Shown piece after piece: positions 15,684 through 25,531 of a stretch of DNA of 64,000 nt. Source of the stretch: Geobacter sp. UBA6151 (GTDB lineage Bacteria; Desulfobacterota; Desulfuromonadia; Geobacterales; Pseudopelobacteraceae); contig DIUT01000066.1 in assembly GCA_002423105.1 (NCBI GenBank), positions 1-64,000 of the forward strand. Reading direction: 5' to 3'. How positions within the stretch are numbered: the stretch's first letter is position 1; each line of letters opens with the position of its first letter. Position numbers and translations under genes: made by a program. The notes beneath the pieces are model-generated. The model was given only the letters and a program-made list of their open reading frames with translations. It had not been told where the DNA came from and ran no database searches.

Positions 15684-16942
15684 GTGGGGCTCACTGTTGG
15701 AACAAGCCGTTTTTCAAGCTGTCTGCGCAAACTCTGCGGCAGGCATAATTCCCTGGCCAGGTGCCCAAATAGCGCCACCGCTGATTGTACCTGCTCAATC
15801 ACAGAAACGGCATCTGGCTTTCTGATGGATGCAGCTTCAGCAAGCTTGAGCAGTGTAGCCCTGCCCGGGCGGCTCCCTTCGCCAAGATATGATGTCCAGT
15901 GCTCACCGTCAGGTTCCCCTGAAAAGGTCAGATCATAGACAGGAGCAAGATGCCATCTGCCGCTCTCGTCCATCAGGTAGCCGTGATTCTTTGCATGGTC
16001 GTCCAGATTGCCGACAAACAGATTGAACACGGCGCGGCGATACTGTTCAAGAACCTGGGTGGCATCCTGTGTCAATGTCCAGGCCAGCTTCAACAGATCA
16101 GCATAATCAAGTGACGGCAAGCGGTGATCAGCGTGCAACAGTCCGCTTGCAGTAGCACCATGCCGTCTGCTGACAGCGGTTGGACGGTCAAAGCGGCGTA
16201 CCGCAAAGTGCAGCAGTCCGCTGCCGTCATCAATCAGCCTGCTTTCAGGGGTTGTTATGCCGGCAGCCGCTGCGGTTTTTAGACAGATCTGCTCAAGCAC
16301 CCCTTCATAGCGACCGAACGGACCAACCGCATTTTTGCGTGCAGACGAAAACTTTACCAGCCAGTGCGTATACCCTTCCGGCAGTGCTCCTGTGCCTGAA
16401 ACAAAATCATCTCCACCTGCTGCAATGCCGATCAACGCCTTTGGTCTGGCTCCTCCGGGCGATCCGCCAATTCTGGACAAAAGTATCCCGGCATCTGCGA
16501 GCTTTCCCTCAAATAGTTGCAGTGCCTCATGTGCAGCAGCACCGATCCGAACCGCCTGATACTGCGCCTGTTCTGATCGCAGCGTGGGCTGATAACAGAG
16601 CGCTCCCATCGCCTCACAGCCAAGCCAGGCCAGACGGTCAATCGGTGTAATCCGCTTCCGGTCGACACCGAGCCTGATAAAATACCGATCCATGATCAGC
16701 GTCCCCCAACCGTCAGGAAGGGAATCGGCAAACAGGCCGGGCACCCTGTCCGGAAGACGGTTCATCTCAAACCTGAACCCTTTCTGCGCAAGCGGCAGGT
16801 GCAGGGGGGCGAGTTCAAGCCCGCCAGCAACCCATGCAGGGTCATACTCAAACAGCACCTGATGTTCGGTGGCTGCCAGAGTGCCCACCAAAACCCTGTC
16901 CACCCCGGTATCAAACTGCACTTGTATCTCTTGAAAACTCAT
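15680..16942 (-). CDS. hipA: HipA-type serine/threonine kinase toxin
   Basis: A 420-residue protein of normal HipA length. The N-terminal subdomain has VGTLAATEHQVLFEYDPAW and SLPDGWG (HipA_N type). The kinase core shows SRIGGSPGGARPKAL, which matches the flexible P-loop-like SxGG segment, then FNLFVGNLDDHAKNHGYL with the catalytic Asp and metal-binding Asn, and LAPVYDL with the DFG-like Asp. HipA kinases phosphorylate aminoacyl-tRNA synthetases and cause dormancy. It overlaps hipB at its start and a glycosyltransferase at its end, each by ATGA. Confidence 0.9.
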   Translation of the reverse strand: MSFQEIQVQFDTGVDRVLVGTLAATEHQVLFEYDPAWVAGGLELAPLHLPLAQKGFRFEMNRLPDRVPGLFADSLPDGWGTLIMDRYFIRLGVDRKRITPIDRLAWLGCEAMGALCYQPTLRSEQAQYQAVRIGAAAHEALQLFEGKLADAGILLSRIGGSPGGARPKALIGIAAGGDDFVSGTGALPEGYTHWLVKFSSARKNAVGPFGRYEGVLEQICLKTAAAAGITTPESRLIDDGSGLLHFAVRRFDRPTAVSRRHGATASGLLHADHRLPSLDYADLLKLAWTLTQDATQVLEQYRRAVFNLFVGNLDDHAKNHGYLMDESGRWHLAPVYDLTFSGEPDGEHWTSYLGEGSRPGRATLLKLAEAASIRKPDAVSVIEQVQSAVALFGHLARELCLPQSLRRQLEKRLVPTVSPT

Positions 16943-17241
16943 CCTTTTTTCCGCGCCCGCTGTCGGGGTTTACCTGTGTGCAGCTTACGAAGCTCTGCTA
17001 TGCTGTGCCCATCTTCCGTCTGTAACGCGTCAAGCAAACGATCAAGCATCCCCAGCGCCGCAAAGACCCGGACCAGGATATCGGTTGAGCACACACCCCG
17101 TTTTTCAATTCGCGAAAGTGTGGCTGTCCCCACGGCAGAGCGTATGGCAAGCTCTTCAATGGTAATATTGTTTTTTAATCTTGTTGATTTGACACAGTGT
17201 GCAATCGCCCGGAGGGCATCGGAAGGGTTCAAGAGTTGCAT
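16939..17241 (-). CDS. hipB: HipB-type XRE antitoxin
   Basis: A 100-residue Cro/C1 helix-turn-helix protein: ITIEELAIRSAVGTATLSRIE is the helix-turn-helix (residues ~27-48), and the basic C-terminus (KPRQRARKKG) may contact DNA or the kinase. It is the antitoxin and repressor of the hipBA operon. An inverted repeat at 17262-17302, 20-60 bp upstream of the ATG, is the likely operator. Confidence 0.88.
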   Translation of the reverse strand: MQLLNPSDALRAIAHCVKSTRLKNNITIEELAIRSAVGTATLSRIEKRGVCSTDILVRVFAALGMLDRLLDALQTEDGHSIAELRKLHTGKPRQRARKKG

Positions 17242-17261
17242 GGCAGGCCTTTTGTTTCATA

Positions 17262-17302
17262 AATGATATATTAAGGCAATTATTATAATTTAATGTATCA
17301 TT
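17262..17302. promoter_or_regulatory. Candidate HipB operator and hipBA promoter region
   Basis: AATGATATATTAA (17262-17274) and TTAATGTATCATT (17290-17302) are inverted copies with one mismatch, 15 bases apart. The stretch is very AT-rich, so the promoter is probably here too. HipB proteins normally bind such dyads. The right arm overlaps the last codons of the truncated abiEii. Confidence 0.65.
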
Positions 17303-17750
17303 AAAGATAAATTATATCAAGTATGGTCTCTCTGGCCTGCTCAGGTTTTTGACAAACATACGTAGAAATTCTCGAATAGTTCGGGGCCGCTTCACCCAAA
17401 TAACGTTCAGCTTGGACACTGGCCGGATCAAACGTGATCCCGTCATCTTCTGCTTCTGTTTGACAGATTGTACGAAAAACCGTAACGAGTGCTTCTGTCT
17501 CGCTTTCTCCATAACCGAGCAGGTCAACATCCCTTGTCGAACGGTAATTGACAACGCCCCACAACGGAAAAAGCATGGCACCTTTCAGAACAAAGCGCTC
17601 CCGGTATTCTGATCGGCCCAGACGATAGAGAAACCTTTCCAGCCCGTAACGGGTGAGCAGCAAATTGAAATCGACCCGCTTTGACCTTGCCTGGTCAAGC
17701 AAACGCTGACGAACCGAAGCTGCGACATTTGCTTCCCGACTTTGTGTCAT
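17301..17750 (-). pseudogene. abiEii: AbiEii/AbiGii-type nucleotidyltransferase toxin, truncated
   Basis: A 149-residue fragment of a toxin that is usually near 300 residues. The N-terminal nucleotidyltransferase part is present: LKGAMLFPLWG and YRSTRDVDLLG, which gives the DxD-type metal site. The C-terminal half is missing. The last codons run straight into the AT-rich hipB operator and the frame stops there, so the truncation point coincides with the start of the hipBA module. AbiEii enzymes add nucleotides to targets such as tRNA acceptor ends in type IV systems. The fragment is unlikely to be active. Confidence 0.8.
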
Positions 17751-18349
17751 ATGGCCATCGCTTCCATATAAGGCATCATGACATTACTAACCCGGCAGAC
17801 CTTTGCGTAACGCCAGAGGTCATCAATCGAGCACCGGCTACTTTTACGACTTTCACGAAGTGCTTCCAGAGCAACATCCAGTCCGATTTTATGACGATAT
17901 TTGAAGCAGTCGGCTACGGTCTTGGCAAGGCAGTAAACTTTTATGTCCACGCCATCGATCCTGTGGGTTTCTACACCGTCACTGAACGCAGGTCCTGAGA
18001 ATCTGACAAATTTTATTGGCAGGCCGGTTCTGGGGAGATGAGCCTTGACGTCAATTGCCACCCAGATCTCGAATGGTGCTTGTGTTGTCAGATCATGAAA
18101 ACGAAGTGCGGAAAGGAGGCAGACCACACCGTTAGGGATTGCTTTGCCAGCCTCGGCCAGAGTCTGATGCTCTGTTACCTGTGTATCTGTCAGCCGATAG
18201 ATACCGCGTCCGACGCGCTGGGCTACACCCCGTTTGCACAGGCGACTAATTTCTACCCGGGGGATTTCATACTGCTCAAGATCGCGGGAGCGTACCACGC
18301 TTTGCTTGCCGAATAGATCAAGAAGTCTCTGTTGTGCCGTGATATTCAT
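17747..18349 (-). CDS. abiEi: AbiEi-type antitoxin/transcriptional repressor
   Basis: A 200-residue protein from the ATG at 18349 (a TTG at 18370 is also possible). Residues ~1-65 form the winged helix of AbiEi antitoxins: LLDLFGKQSVVRSRDLEQYEIPR then RGIYRLTD as the wing (listed in pieces). The rest is the conserved AbiEi core, with LSALRFHDLTTQ and CLAKTVADCFKYRHKIG. In type IV systems this protein represses the operon and counters the toxin. It overlaps the truncated toxin by ATGA. It may now serve only as a repressor. Confidence 0.85.
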   Translation of the reverse strand: MNITAQQRLLDLFGKQSVVRSRDLEQYEIPRVEISRLCKRGVAQRVGRGIYRLTDTQVTEHQTLAEAGKAIPNGVVCLLSALRFHDLTTQAPFEIWVAIDVKAHLPRTGLPIKFVRFSGPAFSDGVETHRIDGVDIKVYCLAKTVADCFKYRHKIGLDVALEALRESRKSSRCSIDDLWRYAKVCRVSNVMMPYMEAMAI

Positions 18350-18370
18350 GGTAACCGCTTTTTGTTCCAA

Positions 18371-18574
18371 AAAGTAGAATTATAAATTTATATACCTCGA
18401 ATTTGTAACAATCAAGCAATGTTCAAAAATTCTTATCTCAGGCTGTAATCGTTTCAATCATTCTGATGTCAAAAAGTATCAAATAGACCTGCTGTGGTGA
18501 AATCTGCAACTACAAAATTCAGATTTCACCTTGTCACGTAAAGTTTAGCGTTTTCTTGATATTAGGCTTCTCAT
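18371..18574 (-). promoter_or_regulatory. abiE promoter region with two dyads
   Basis: An AT-rich gap between abiEi and ccsA. It holds a palindrome TATAAATTTATA at 18381-18392, next to the abiEi start, and a perfect 11-bp inverted repeat GGTGAAATCTG/CAGATTTCACC at 18496-18530 with a 13-base loop. AbiEi proteins bind inverted repeats in their promoters, so either may be the operator. The longer one could also be a transcript hairpin. Confidence 0.4.
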
Positions 18575-18610
18575 ACGACAAAAGACCGGATTTCTCCGGT
18601 CTTTTGTCGT
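18575..18610. terminator. Terminator between ccsA and the abiE region
   Basis: A perfect 16-bp inverted repeat (18575-18590 and 18595-18610) with a four-base loop and T/A-rich arm ends. It lies 25 bp past the ccsA stop on the minus strand. Confidence 0.75.
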
Positions 18611-18634
18611 AATCATCTGTCATGCCGGAATCAG

Positions 18635-19483
18635 TTACATTCCGCCGTAGCTGTGCAGGCCTGAAAGCAGCAGGTTTACGCCCAGATAGCAGAAGACAGT
18701 GGCAAGAAAACCGATGATGGACAGCCAGGCTGCCCGCTTGCCCACCCAGCCCTTGGTGAAGCGGGCATGCAGGAAGGCGGCGTAGATGAACCAGACAATC
18801 AGTGACCAGGTTTCCTTGGGGTCCCAACTCCAGTAGGTGCCCCAGGCGTAGTTGGCCCAGGCCGCGCCGGTAATGATGCCCAGGGTCAAGAGCGGAAAGC
18901 CGATCATGATCGCCTTGTAGTTCAGCTCATCCAGCACCTTGGTGGGGGGAAACTGTGAGACAATGCTCCCTGCTGCTGCATTGCCGTTGTCCTCACTTCT
19001 GGCCTTGATCAGGTACATGATGGAGACGCCACAAGCCACGGCAAAGGCTGCATAACCCAGGAAGCAGGTCAGCACGTGATACAGCAGCCAGTTGCTTTGC
19101 AGGGCCGGCATTAGGGGGTTGATGTCGGTGGGCAGATACAGCTGGCCCCAGGCCATGGCTAAAAGCGCAAAAGGCATGACAAAGGCGCCGATGACCCGGT
19201 ACTTGTACTTGGCGTCAATCAGCCCGAAGATCAGTACGATGCTCCAGGCGAAAAAAACCACCGACTCGTAGAGGTTAGAGAGTGGGGCATGGCCAAGGCC
19301 TATGTCGTAGGATTCTTTCCAGCGCAGGCCGGTGGCCACGGTGTGGATGGCAAAACCAGCCCAGGCGATGATGGAGCCGGCCAGTCCGATGTTTTTATTG
19401 CGGCCGGCCAGGAACGCGAGAAAAGCCAGGGTGGAGGCCATGTAGAAGATTGTGGTTACGTTGAACAGTTTTGCGCTCAGCAT
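18635..19483 (-). CDS. ccsA: Cytochrome c biogenesis protein CcsA/ResC (heme channel)
   Basis: A 282-residue membrane protein with about eight transmembrane segments. The Trp-rich WWD signature is visible as WGTYWSWDPKETWSLIVW, and conserved His residues flank it (IGLGHAPLSNLYES, LLYHVL, FLHARF). With ResB it forms the system II complex that exports heme and joins it to apocytochromes in the periplasm. GAGG lies upstream of the ATG. It is 15 bp downstream of resB. Confidence 0.93.
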   Translation of the reverse strand: MLSAKLFNVTTIFYMASTLAFLAFLAGRNKNIGLAGSIIAWAGFAIHTVATGLRWKESYDIGLGHAPLSNLYESVVFFAWSIVLIFGLIDAKYKYRVIGAFVMPFALLAMAWGQLYLPTDINPLMPALQSNWLLYHVLTCFLGYAAFAVACGVSIMYLIKARSEDNGNAAAGSIVSQFPPTKVLDELNYKAIMIGFPLLTLGIITGAAWANYAWGTYWSWDPKETWSLIVWFIYAAFLHARFTKGWVGKRAAWLSIIGFLATVFCYLGVNLLLSGLHSYGGM

Positions 19484-19498
19484 GTGTGGAATACCTCG

Positions 19499-20878
19499 TT
19501 AGATGTTCTGGCTATGGAGCTTGTCCGTCAACGCCTCGAATTCAGTCTGGAATGCAGGCTGGTTCTTGCTGGCATTGCCGAAAATTCGGGCATGGCCGTT
19601 GGACAGGACGATCCAGACCCGTTTGTGGGACATGAAGAAAGCGATGCAGAGTCCGGCGCACATCAGGAAACAGCCGGTCCAGACCACCCAGACGCCGGGG
19701 TCTTTGTTGACTTGCAGGCCGGTGTACTGCTTTGCATCAGTTCCGGTAAAGGTGAAAATCATACGGTCTCCGCGCAGTTCATCCAATGCGGGATTTTCGC
19801 GGAAGACCTTGAAAAAGCTTGGCTCTGCCCCCTTGCTGCTGACGGACAGCACGGCTGCCAGCCCTTCGCCGGGGTTGTTGGTCAAATCCACAATGGCCAC
19901 GTTGCGGCCGTCCGGCAGTCCGGTGGGCAGCCCGGGCCGCAGGGCAAGCTGTTCGGTTTTTCCGCTGTTCCGGTCGCGCACGGAGAAATAGAAAACGCTG
20001 GGATCATTGGCCTGACCGTAGCTGGACTGATAAAAGGTGATCCCTTTATAGGTCATCGGATCGTTGACCACCACCCGCACATGTTTGTAGTTGGGAACTT
20101 CCTTGCCATTTTCTGTCAAGGTCAGGATGCTTTTGAACTCTTTGGGCATCTGGCTGGGACGACCGCCCCCCGGAGCTTCGTAAAAGGTTACCGAAAACTG
20201 GTCGCAACGCACTTCAAAGCCCAGGGGACTGGTCTTGCCGTTGCGCAACTGGATGGAGTTGACGGTCTCTCCTTCAACAATGGCGACAAAACCCTTGTAG
20301 CCAAACAGGTTGCCGATCATTGCCCCGACAAAGATCACCAGAATGCTGAAATGGACTACATAAACCCCCAGGCGGCACCAGGCGTTTTTCTGGGCAAAAA
20401 GGTGGTACTGGTGGTCAACTTTGGTGACAACCGGGGCGGCAAATTCAGCGGTTAGAAAGGCAATCAGCCGCTCCTTGCTTTCCTCAAGTCCTGAAGCAAG
20501 CTTCATGTCCGTACTTTTATAGGACTTCTGCTGTCCTTCCGGCAGGACCAGAAGCGGTTCGCTGACAAATTTGAAGACATGGGGCAGACGATGGATGGAG
20601 CAAGTAATCAGGTTGATGCTGAAAATCGTCAGGAAAGCCAGGAACCACCAGGAGTGGTACATGTCGAAAAAGCCCAGGCTTTCGTACAAGGCCTTCTTCC
20701 CGGCGCTGATGGTAGCCCAGTACCGTTCATCGATGTTGGGGTACTGCGGGATGATGGTGCCGATGATAGAGGTGATTGCCAGGGTTATCAGCAGAAAGAG
20801 GGTCAGTTTAAGGGAACAGAAAAAATCCCAGAGTCGTTGGACGAGGTTGCGCTGATTCGTGCTCAAAGGGTACTCCAT
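19499..20878 (-). CDS. resB: Cytochrome c biogenesis protein ResB
   Basis: A 459-residue protein from the ATG at 20878 (a TTG five codons upstream is possible). It has three N-terminal transmembrane helices (LTLFLLITLAITSIIGTII, WWFLAFLTIFSINLITC, then LGVYVVHFSILVIFVGAMIG, described separately), a ~250-residue periplasmic domain and a last helix VVWTGCFLMCAGLCIAFFM. This is the ResB/Ccs1 plan. It acts with CcsA in cytochrome c maturation, which suits the c7 cytochrome gene just upstream. Confidence 0.92.
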   Translation of the reverse strand: MEYPLSTNQRNLVQRLWDFFCSLKLTLFLLITLAITSIIGTIIPQYPNIDERYWATISAGKKALYESLGFFDMYHSWWFLAFLTIFSINLITCSIHRLPHVFKFVSEPLLVLPEGQQKSYKSTDMKLASGLEESKERLIAFLTAEFAAPVVTKVDHQYHLFAQKNAWCRLGVYVVHFSILVIFVGAMIGNLFGYKGFVAIVEGETVNSIQLRNGKTSPLGFEVRCDQFSVTFYEAPGGGRPSQMPKEFKSILTLTENGKEVPNYKHVRVVVNDPMTYKGITFYQSSYGQANDPSVFYFSVRDRNSGKTEQLALRPGLPTGLPDGRNVAIVDLTNNPGEGLAAVLSVSSKGAEPSFFKVFRENPALDELRGDRMIFTFTGTDAKQYTGLQVNKDPGVWVVWTGCFLMCAGLCIAFFMSHKRVWIVLSNGHARIFGNASKNQPAFQTEFEALTDKLHSQNI

Positions 20879-21011
20879 GGAGTGAGATGACAAGGCCTAT
20901 ATTAACGACCTTCTCTGTCTTAAAGACAGTTGTCTTTTATACAATATCATCGATGAGAATGCCAGTAGTTTTGTCTGTCCGCCATTTCCCCCCCGCTTTG
21001 GCGTGGCGCAT

Positions 21012-21044
21012 AAAAAAAGGGACGACGGTTGCCCGTCGCCCCTT
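21012..21044 (-). terminator. Intrinsic terminator after the c7 cytochrome gene
   Basis: On the minus strand a GC-rich 10-11 bp stem with one mismatch and a 3-base loop is followed by seven T residues. It lies 20 bp after the cytochrome stop and would separate it from resB. Confidence 0.85.
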
Positions 21045-21063
21045 GGAACTGCGTGGTGCATAA

Positions 21064-21339
21064 TTACTTCTTATGGCAGTCTTTGCAACCCTTGGGGCCT
21101 TTATTTTCGGCCTTGTGACACTTCACACAGAGGGTGTCGTGGGCGACAGCCTTGTTAATTTCAATTTTCTTGGGAGCGCCTTCATGGCACTTGGCACAGC
21201 CCAAGGCAACGTGCTTCTTGTGATTGAAGGTAACTTTACCCATGTTGCCGCCTTTGTAATCGTAGCTGTCTTGAGCAGCGGCAAAAGCGGAGCCGACAAA
21301 GGCGATCAGGGCGATCAGGGTCAGAGCGATCTTTTTCAT
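21064..21339 (-). CDS. Periplasmic triheme cytochrome c7 (PpcA family)
   Basis: A 91-residue precursor. The signal peptide is MKKIALTLIALIAFVGSAFA. The mature ~71 residues carry three CxxCH heme sites (CAKCH, CVKCH, CKDCH) plus extra His residues for bis-His ligation (FNHKKHVALGC and KAVAHDTLC), as in PpcA-type c7 cytochromes of Geobacter. These carry electrons across the periplasm to outer-membrane conduits. AAGGAGG lies before the ATG, and a TTGACA box is at 21402-21407 on the minus strand. Which of the Ppc paralogues it is cannot be decided. Confidence 0.92.
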   Translation of the reverse strand: MKKIALTLIALIAFVGSAFAAAQDSYDYKGGNMGKVTFNHKKHVALGCAKCHEGAPKKIEINKAVAHDTLCVKCHKAENKGPKGCKDCHKK

Positions 21340-21445
21340 TGGTACTACCTCCTTGTAATGGTTAAAAAAGTGTTATGACTAAATCATAGACCTTTGAAGC
21401 ATGTCAAGCATTATGCGTACCAAATATGCGTGCCAAGCCGGGTTC

Positions 21446-22717
21446 TCAGCGTTCAAGAGCTTTTTTGCCGATGTCGCTACGGTGCTGTTCGCCCTGCCAT
21501 GAAATTTTTTCAACCGCTTGATATGCAAGGCTTATTGCGGCTGATACGGAGTTTTCCCGTGCGGTGACGCCCAGCACTCTGCCGCCGTTCGTCACAATCA
21601 TGCCGTCCTTTTCAGCAGTTCCGGCGTGGAAAACTGTCACGCCATCAAGGGCGTCGGCTGCCTCAATTCCGGTAATGATGTCCCCTTTGGGGTAGTCGCC
21701 CGGATAGCCCGATGCGGCCATGACCACGCAGACTGCGGCCTGATCATGCCAGGCAATGCTTTTGCCGGAAAGATCGCCGTCAGCAACTGCCAGCAGCAGT
21801 GGCACCAGGTCCGATTGCATGCGCATCAGCAGCGGCTGGCATTCCGGATCGCCGAAACGGGCATTGAATTCGAGCGTCTTTACCTGACCGTTTTTCACCA
21901 TCAGACCGGCGTACAGAATGCCGCGATAGGGGCAACCTTCGGCTGCCATGCCGTCCACGGCCCGCTGCACGATCTGGGCCATGGCAGCGTCATGCACGTC
22001 AGGGGTCACCACCGGAGCCGGAGAATAGGCTCCCATGCCACCGGTGTTGGGCCCCTGGTCGCCATCGAAGATCGCTTTGTGATCCTGGGCGGAGGCCAGA
22101 GGGATGACGGTTTTGCCATCGGTAATGGCCAGAAATGAGGCTTCCTCACCATCAAGAAACTCCTCAATGACCACCCGTGAACCGGCAGAACCAAAAGCGT
22201 TGCCCGAAAGCATCTCATGCACGGCTTCTTCCGCTTCCTGCAGGGTGGCGGCAACGACAACCCCTTTGCCAGCTGCCAATCCATCGGCCTTGACCACGAT
22301 CGGGGCGCCGGTCTGCCTGATGAAAGCGAGCGCAGGAGCAATCTCGGTAAATACACCGTAGGCGGCCGTTGGGATGTTGTACTTCTTCATCAGGTCCTTG
22401 GAAAATGCCTTGCTGGCCTCAATCCGGGCGGCAGCGCGGCTGGGGCCGAAGATCTTCAGTCCATACTCCTGGAAAAGATCCACGATTCCCAGTGAAAGCG
22501 GAAGTTCAGGACCGACAACGGTCAGGCCGATCCCCTCAGATTTGGCAAAGCCCAACAGCTTGTCGATCTCTTCAACCGAGATCGGCAGGTTGGTGGCCAG
22601 CTTGGTTGTGCCGGGGTTGCCGGGAGCGCAGAAAATCTGAGTGACCAGCGGAGACTGGGCGATTTTCCAGACCAGGGCATGCTCGCGGCCTCCGCCGCCT
22701 ACTACCAGAACTTTCAT
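21446..22717 (-). CDS. purD: Phosphoribosylamine-glycine ligase
   Basis: A 423-residue ATP-grasp enzyme of purine synthesis: it joins glycine to 5-phosphoribosylamine. VLVVGGGGREHALVWK is the family N-terminus, EGIGLTVVGPELPL follows, and the ATP-grasp core has VVKADGLAAGKGVVVA and NARFGDPE (metal site). Length is standard. It lies 72 bp after purH on the same strand, so the two probably share a transcript. Confidence 0.96.
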   Translation of the reverse strand: MKVLVVGGGGREHALVWKIAQSPLVTQIFCAPGNPGTTKLATNLPISVEEIDKLLGFAKSEGIGLTVVGPELPLSLGIVDLFQEYGLKIFGPSRAAARIEASKAFSKDLMKKYNIPTAAYGVFTEIAPALAFIRQTGAPIVVKADGLAAGKGVVVAATLQEAEEAVHEMLSGNAFGSAGSRVVIEEFLDGEEASFLAITDGKTVIPLASAQDHKAIFDGDQGPNTGGMGAYSPAPVVTPDVHDAAMAQIVQRAVDGMAAEGCPYRGILYAGLMVKNGQVKTLEFNARFGDPECQPLLMRMQSDLVPLLLAVADGDLSGKSIAWHDQAAVCVVMAASGYPGDYPKGDIITGIEAADALDGVTVFHAGTAEKDGMIVTNGGRVLGVTARENSVSAAISLAYQAVEKISWQGEQHRSDIGKKALER

Positions 22718-22789
22718 GGGGGAACCTCGATATCGTGTAGTATATGCGCCCTAAACCATCGTAGCAGACGGGCGTTTATTGACGCGCCA

Positions 22790-24349
<1,560 letters not shown>

Positions 24350-24458
24350 GATAGTACCTCGTCGTTATGTAGTCTGGTTTGTATGTGTGGAGAGTGCAAG
24401 CGGAGTTAAGCTTGTAGCATGGTAAATATGGCGCTGCCAAGAGCTTTTGAACTATCAA

Positions 24459-24470
24459 ATTGTATACAAT
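24459..24470. promoter_or_regulatory. 12-bp palindrome between selD and purH
   Basis: ATTGTATACAAT is a perfect palindrome 8 bp past the selD stop and 110 bp upstream of purH. Its TGTATACA core resembles GntR-type operators. It also contains a -10-like TATACAAT on the minus strand. The role is unproven. Confidence 0.3.
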
Positions 24471-24477
24471 GCCTGCA

Positions 24478-25521
24478 TCAAACTACGCCAACCGGATAGC
24501 CGGTGCGGGAGTGAACTTCGCCTACCACACAAGCAAAAATTCCCTGCTGTGCAGCGTCGTCCAGATACCGGGCGGCATCATCGGGAGCGAAGGAGATCAG
24601 CAGGCCGCCGGAGGTTTGAGGATCGAACAGCGGCAGCAGTTGGTCAGCGTTAATGGTTCCAGCGACATGCAGACGGGAGTGGTAGCAGTCGCGGTTGCGG
24701 TAACAGCCTGCCGGTACCATGCCGTCGGCCACCAGCCCGGCCAGCCCGGCCATCAGTGGAATCCGGTCCAGGTGAAAGCGGATGGTGACACCGGCCCCCA
24801 GAGCCATCTCGCAGGCGTGGCCGATCAGGCCAAAGCCGGTGACATCAGTGCAGGCTGTAGGGTTGTGCCGCAACATCAGTTCCGCTGCCCGGCGATTCAG
24901 CAGCGACATCCAGCGCGCCGCCTCTGCCTCCTGCGCTTCCGTGGCCATTTCTCCTTTTACAGCGGTGGCCAGTATGCCGCTGCCCAGCGGCTTGGTCAGC
25001 AGCAGATGGTCGCCGGGGCATGCCGTGCTGTTGCGCAGAATCTCTTGCGGGTGGACCGTGCCGGTGACGGAAAGACCGTACTTCAACTCAGCGTCCTCTA
25101 CCGTATGCCCACCCATCAGGCAGCAGCCTGCTTCGTCTATCGCTTCCTGGCCACCTTCAAGAATTTCGCGGAGAATGTCAGGAGCCAGTGAACAGGCGGG
25201 AAAAAAGACCAGATTCATGGCGGTAAGCGGCCTGCCCCCCATGGCGTAGATGTCGGACAGGGCGTTGGCGGCGGCAATCCTGCCGAAGGTGCGGGGATCA
25301 TCGGCAGGCGGCGTGATCACGTCGCAGCTCTCCACCAGCGCGATCTCCGGCGTCAGGCAAAAAACTCCCCCATCATCGGACGTTTCAGGTCCCACGAGCA
25401 ATCTGGGGTCAGCGGAACGGTGAAGTCCCGACAACGCGGCGGCCAGGCCCTCCGGGCCCAGTTTAGCCGCTCAACCGGCAGCTTTAACTGTCTGGGTCAG
25501 TTTGATCTTTGTGTTGGTCAT
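24478..25521 (-). CDS. selD: Selenide, water dikinase, a selenoprotein with Sec at residue 17
   Basis: A 347-residue enzyme that makes selenophosphate from selenide and ATP. The true start is the ATG at 25521; an in-frame TGA at 25473-25471 falls at residue 17, where other SelD proteins have the catalytic Cys or Sec (KAAG-U-AAKLGPEG). Reading from the first ATG after this codon gives only 318 residues and loses the active site. Further motifs: LLVGPETSDDGGV, RTFGRIAAANALSDIYAMGG and DVTGFGLIGHACEM. A stem-loop follows the UGA. It is 10 bp from cobD on the same strand. Confidence 0.92.
25435..25473 (-). promoter_or_regulatory. Bacterial SECIS-like hairpin in selD
   Basis: Directly after the UGA, GCGGC pairs with GCCGC and the inner GGCCC pairs with GGGCC around a GGA loop. 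A stem-loop at this distance is what SelB needs to place selenocysteine. Pairing was worked out by eye. Confidence 0.65.
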
Positions 25522-25531
25522 GGTCTGTCCG

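Noticed and set aside
19289..20455. 388-codon open frame on the plus strand
   Set aside because: It is the antisense of resB/ccsA; no ribosome binding site or family motif.
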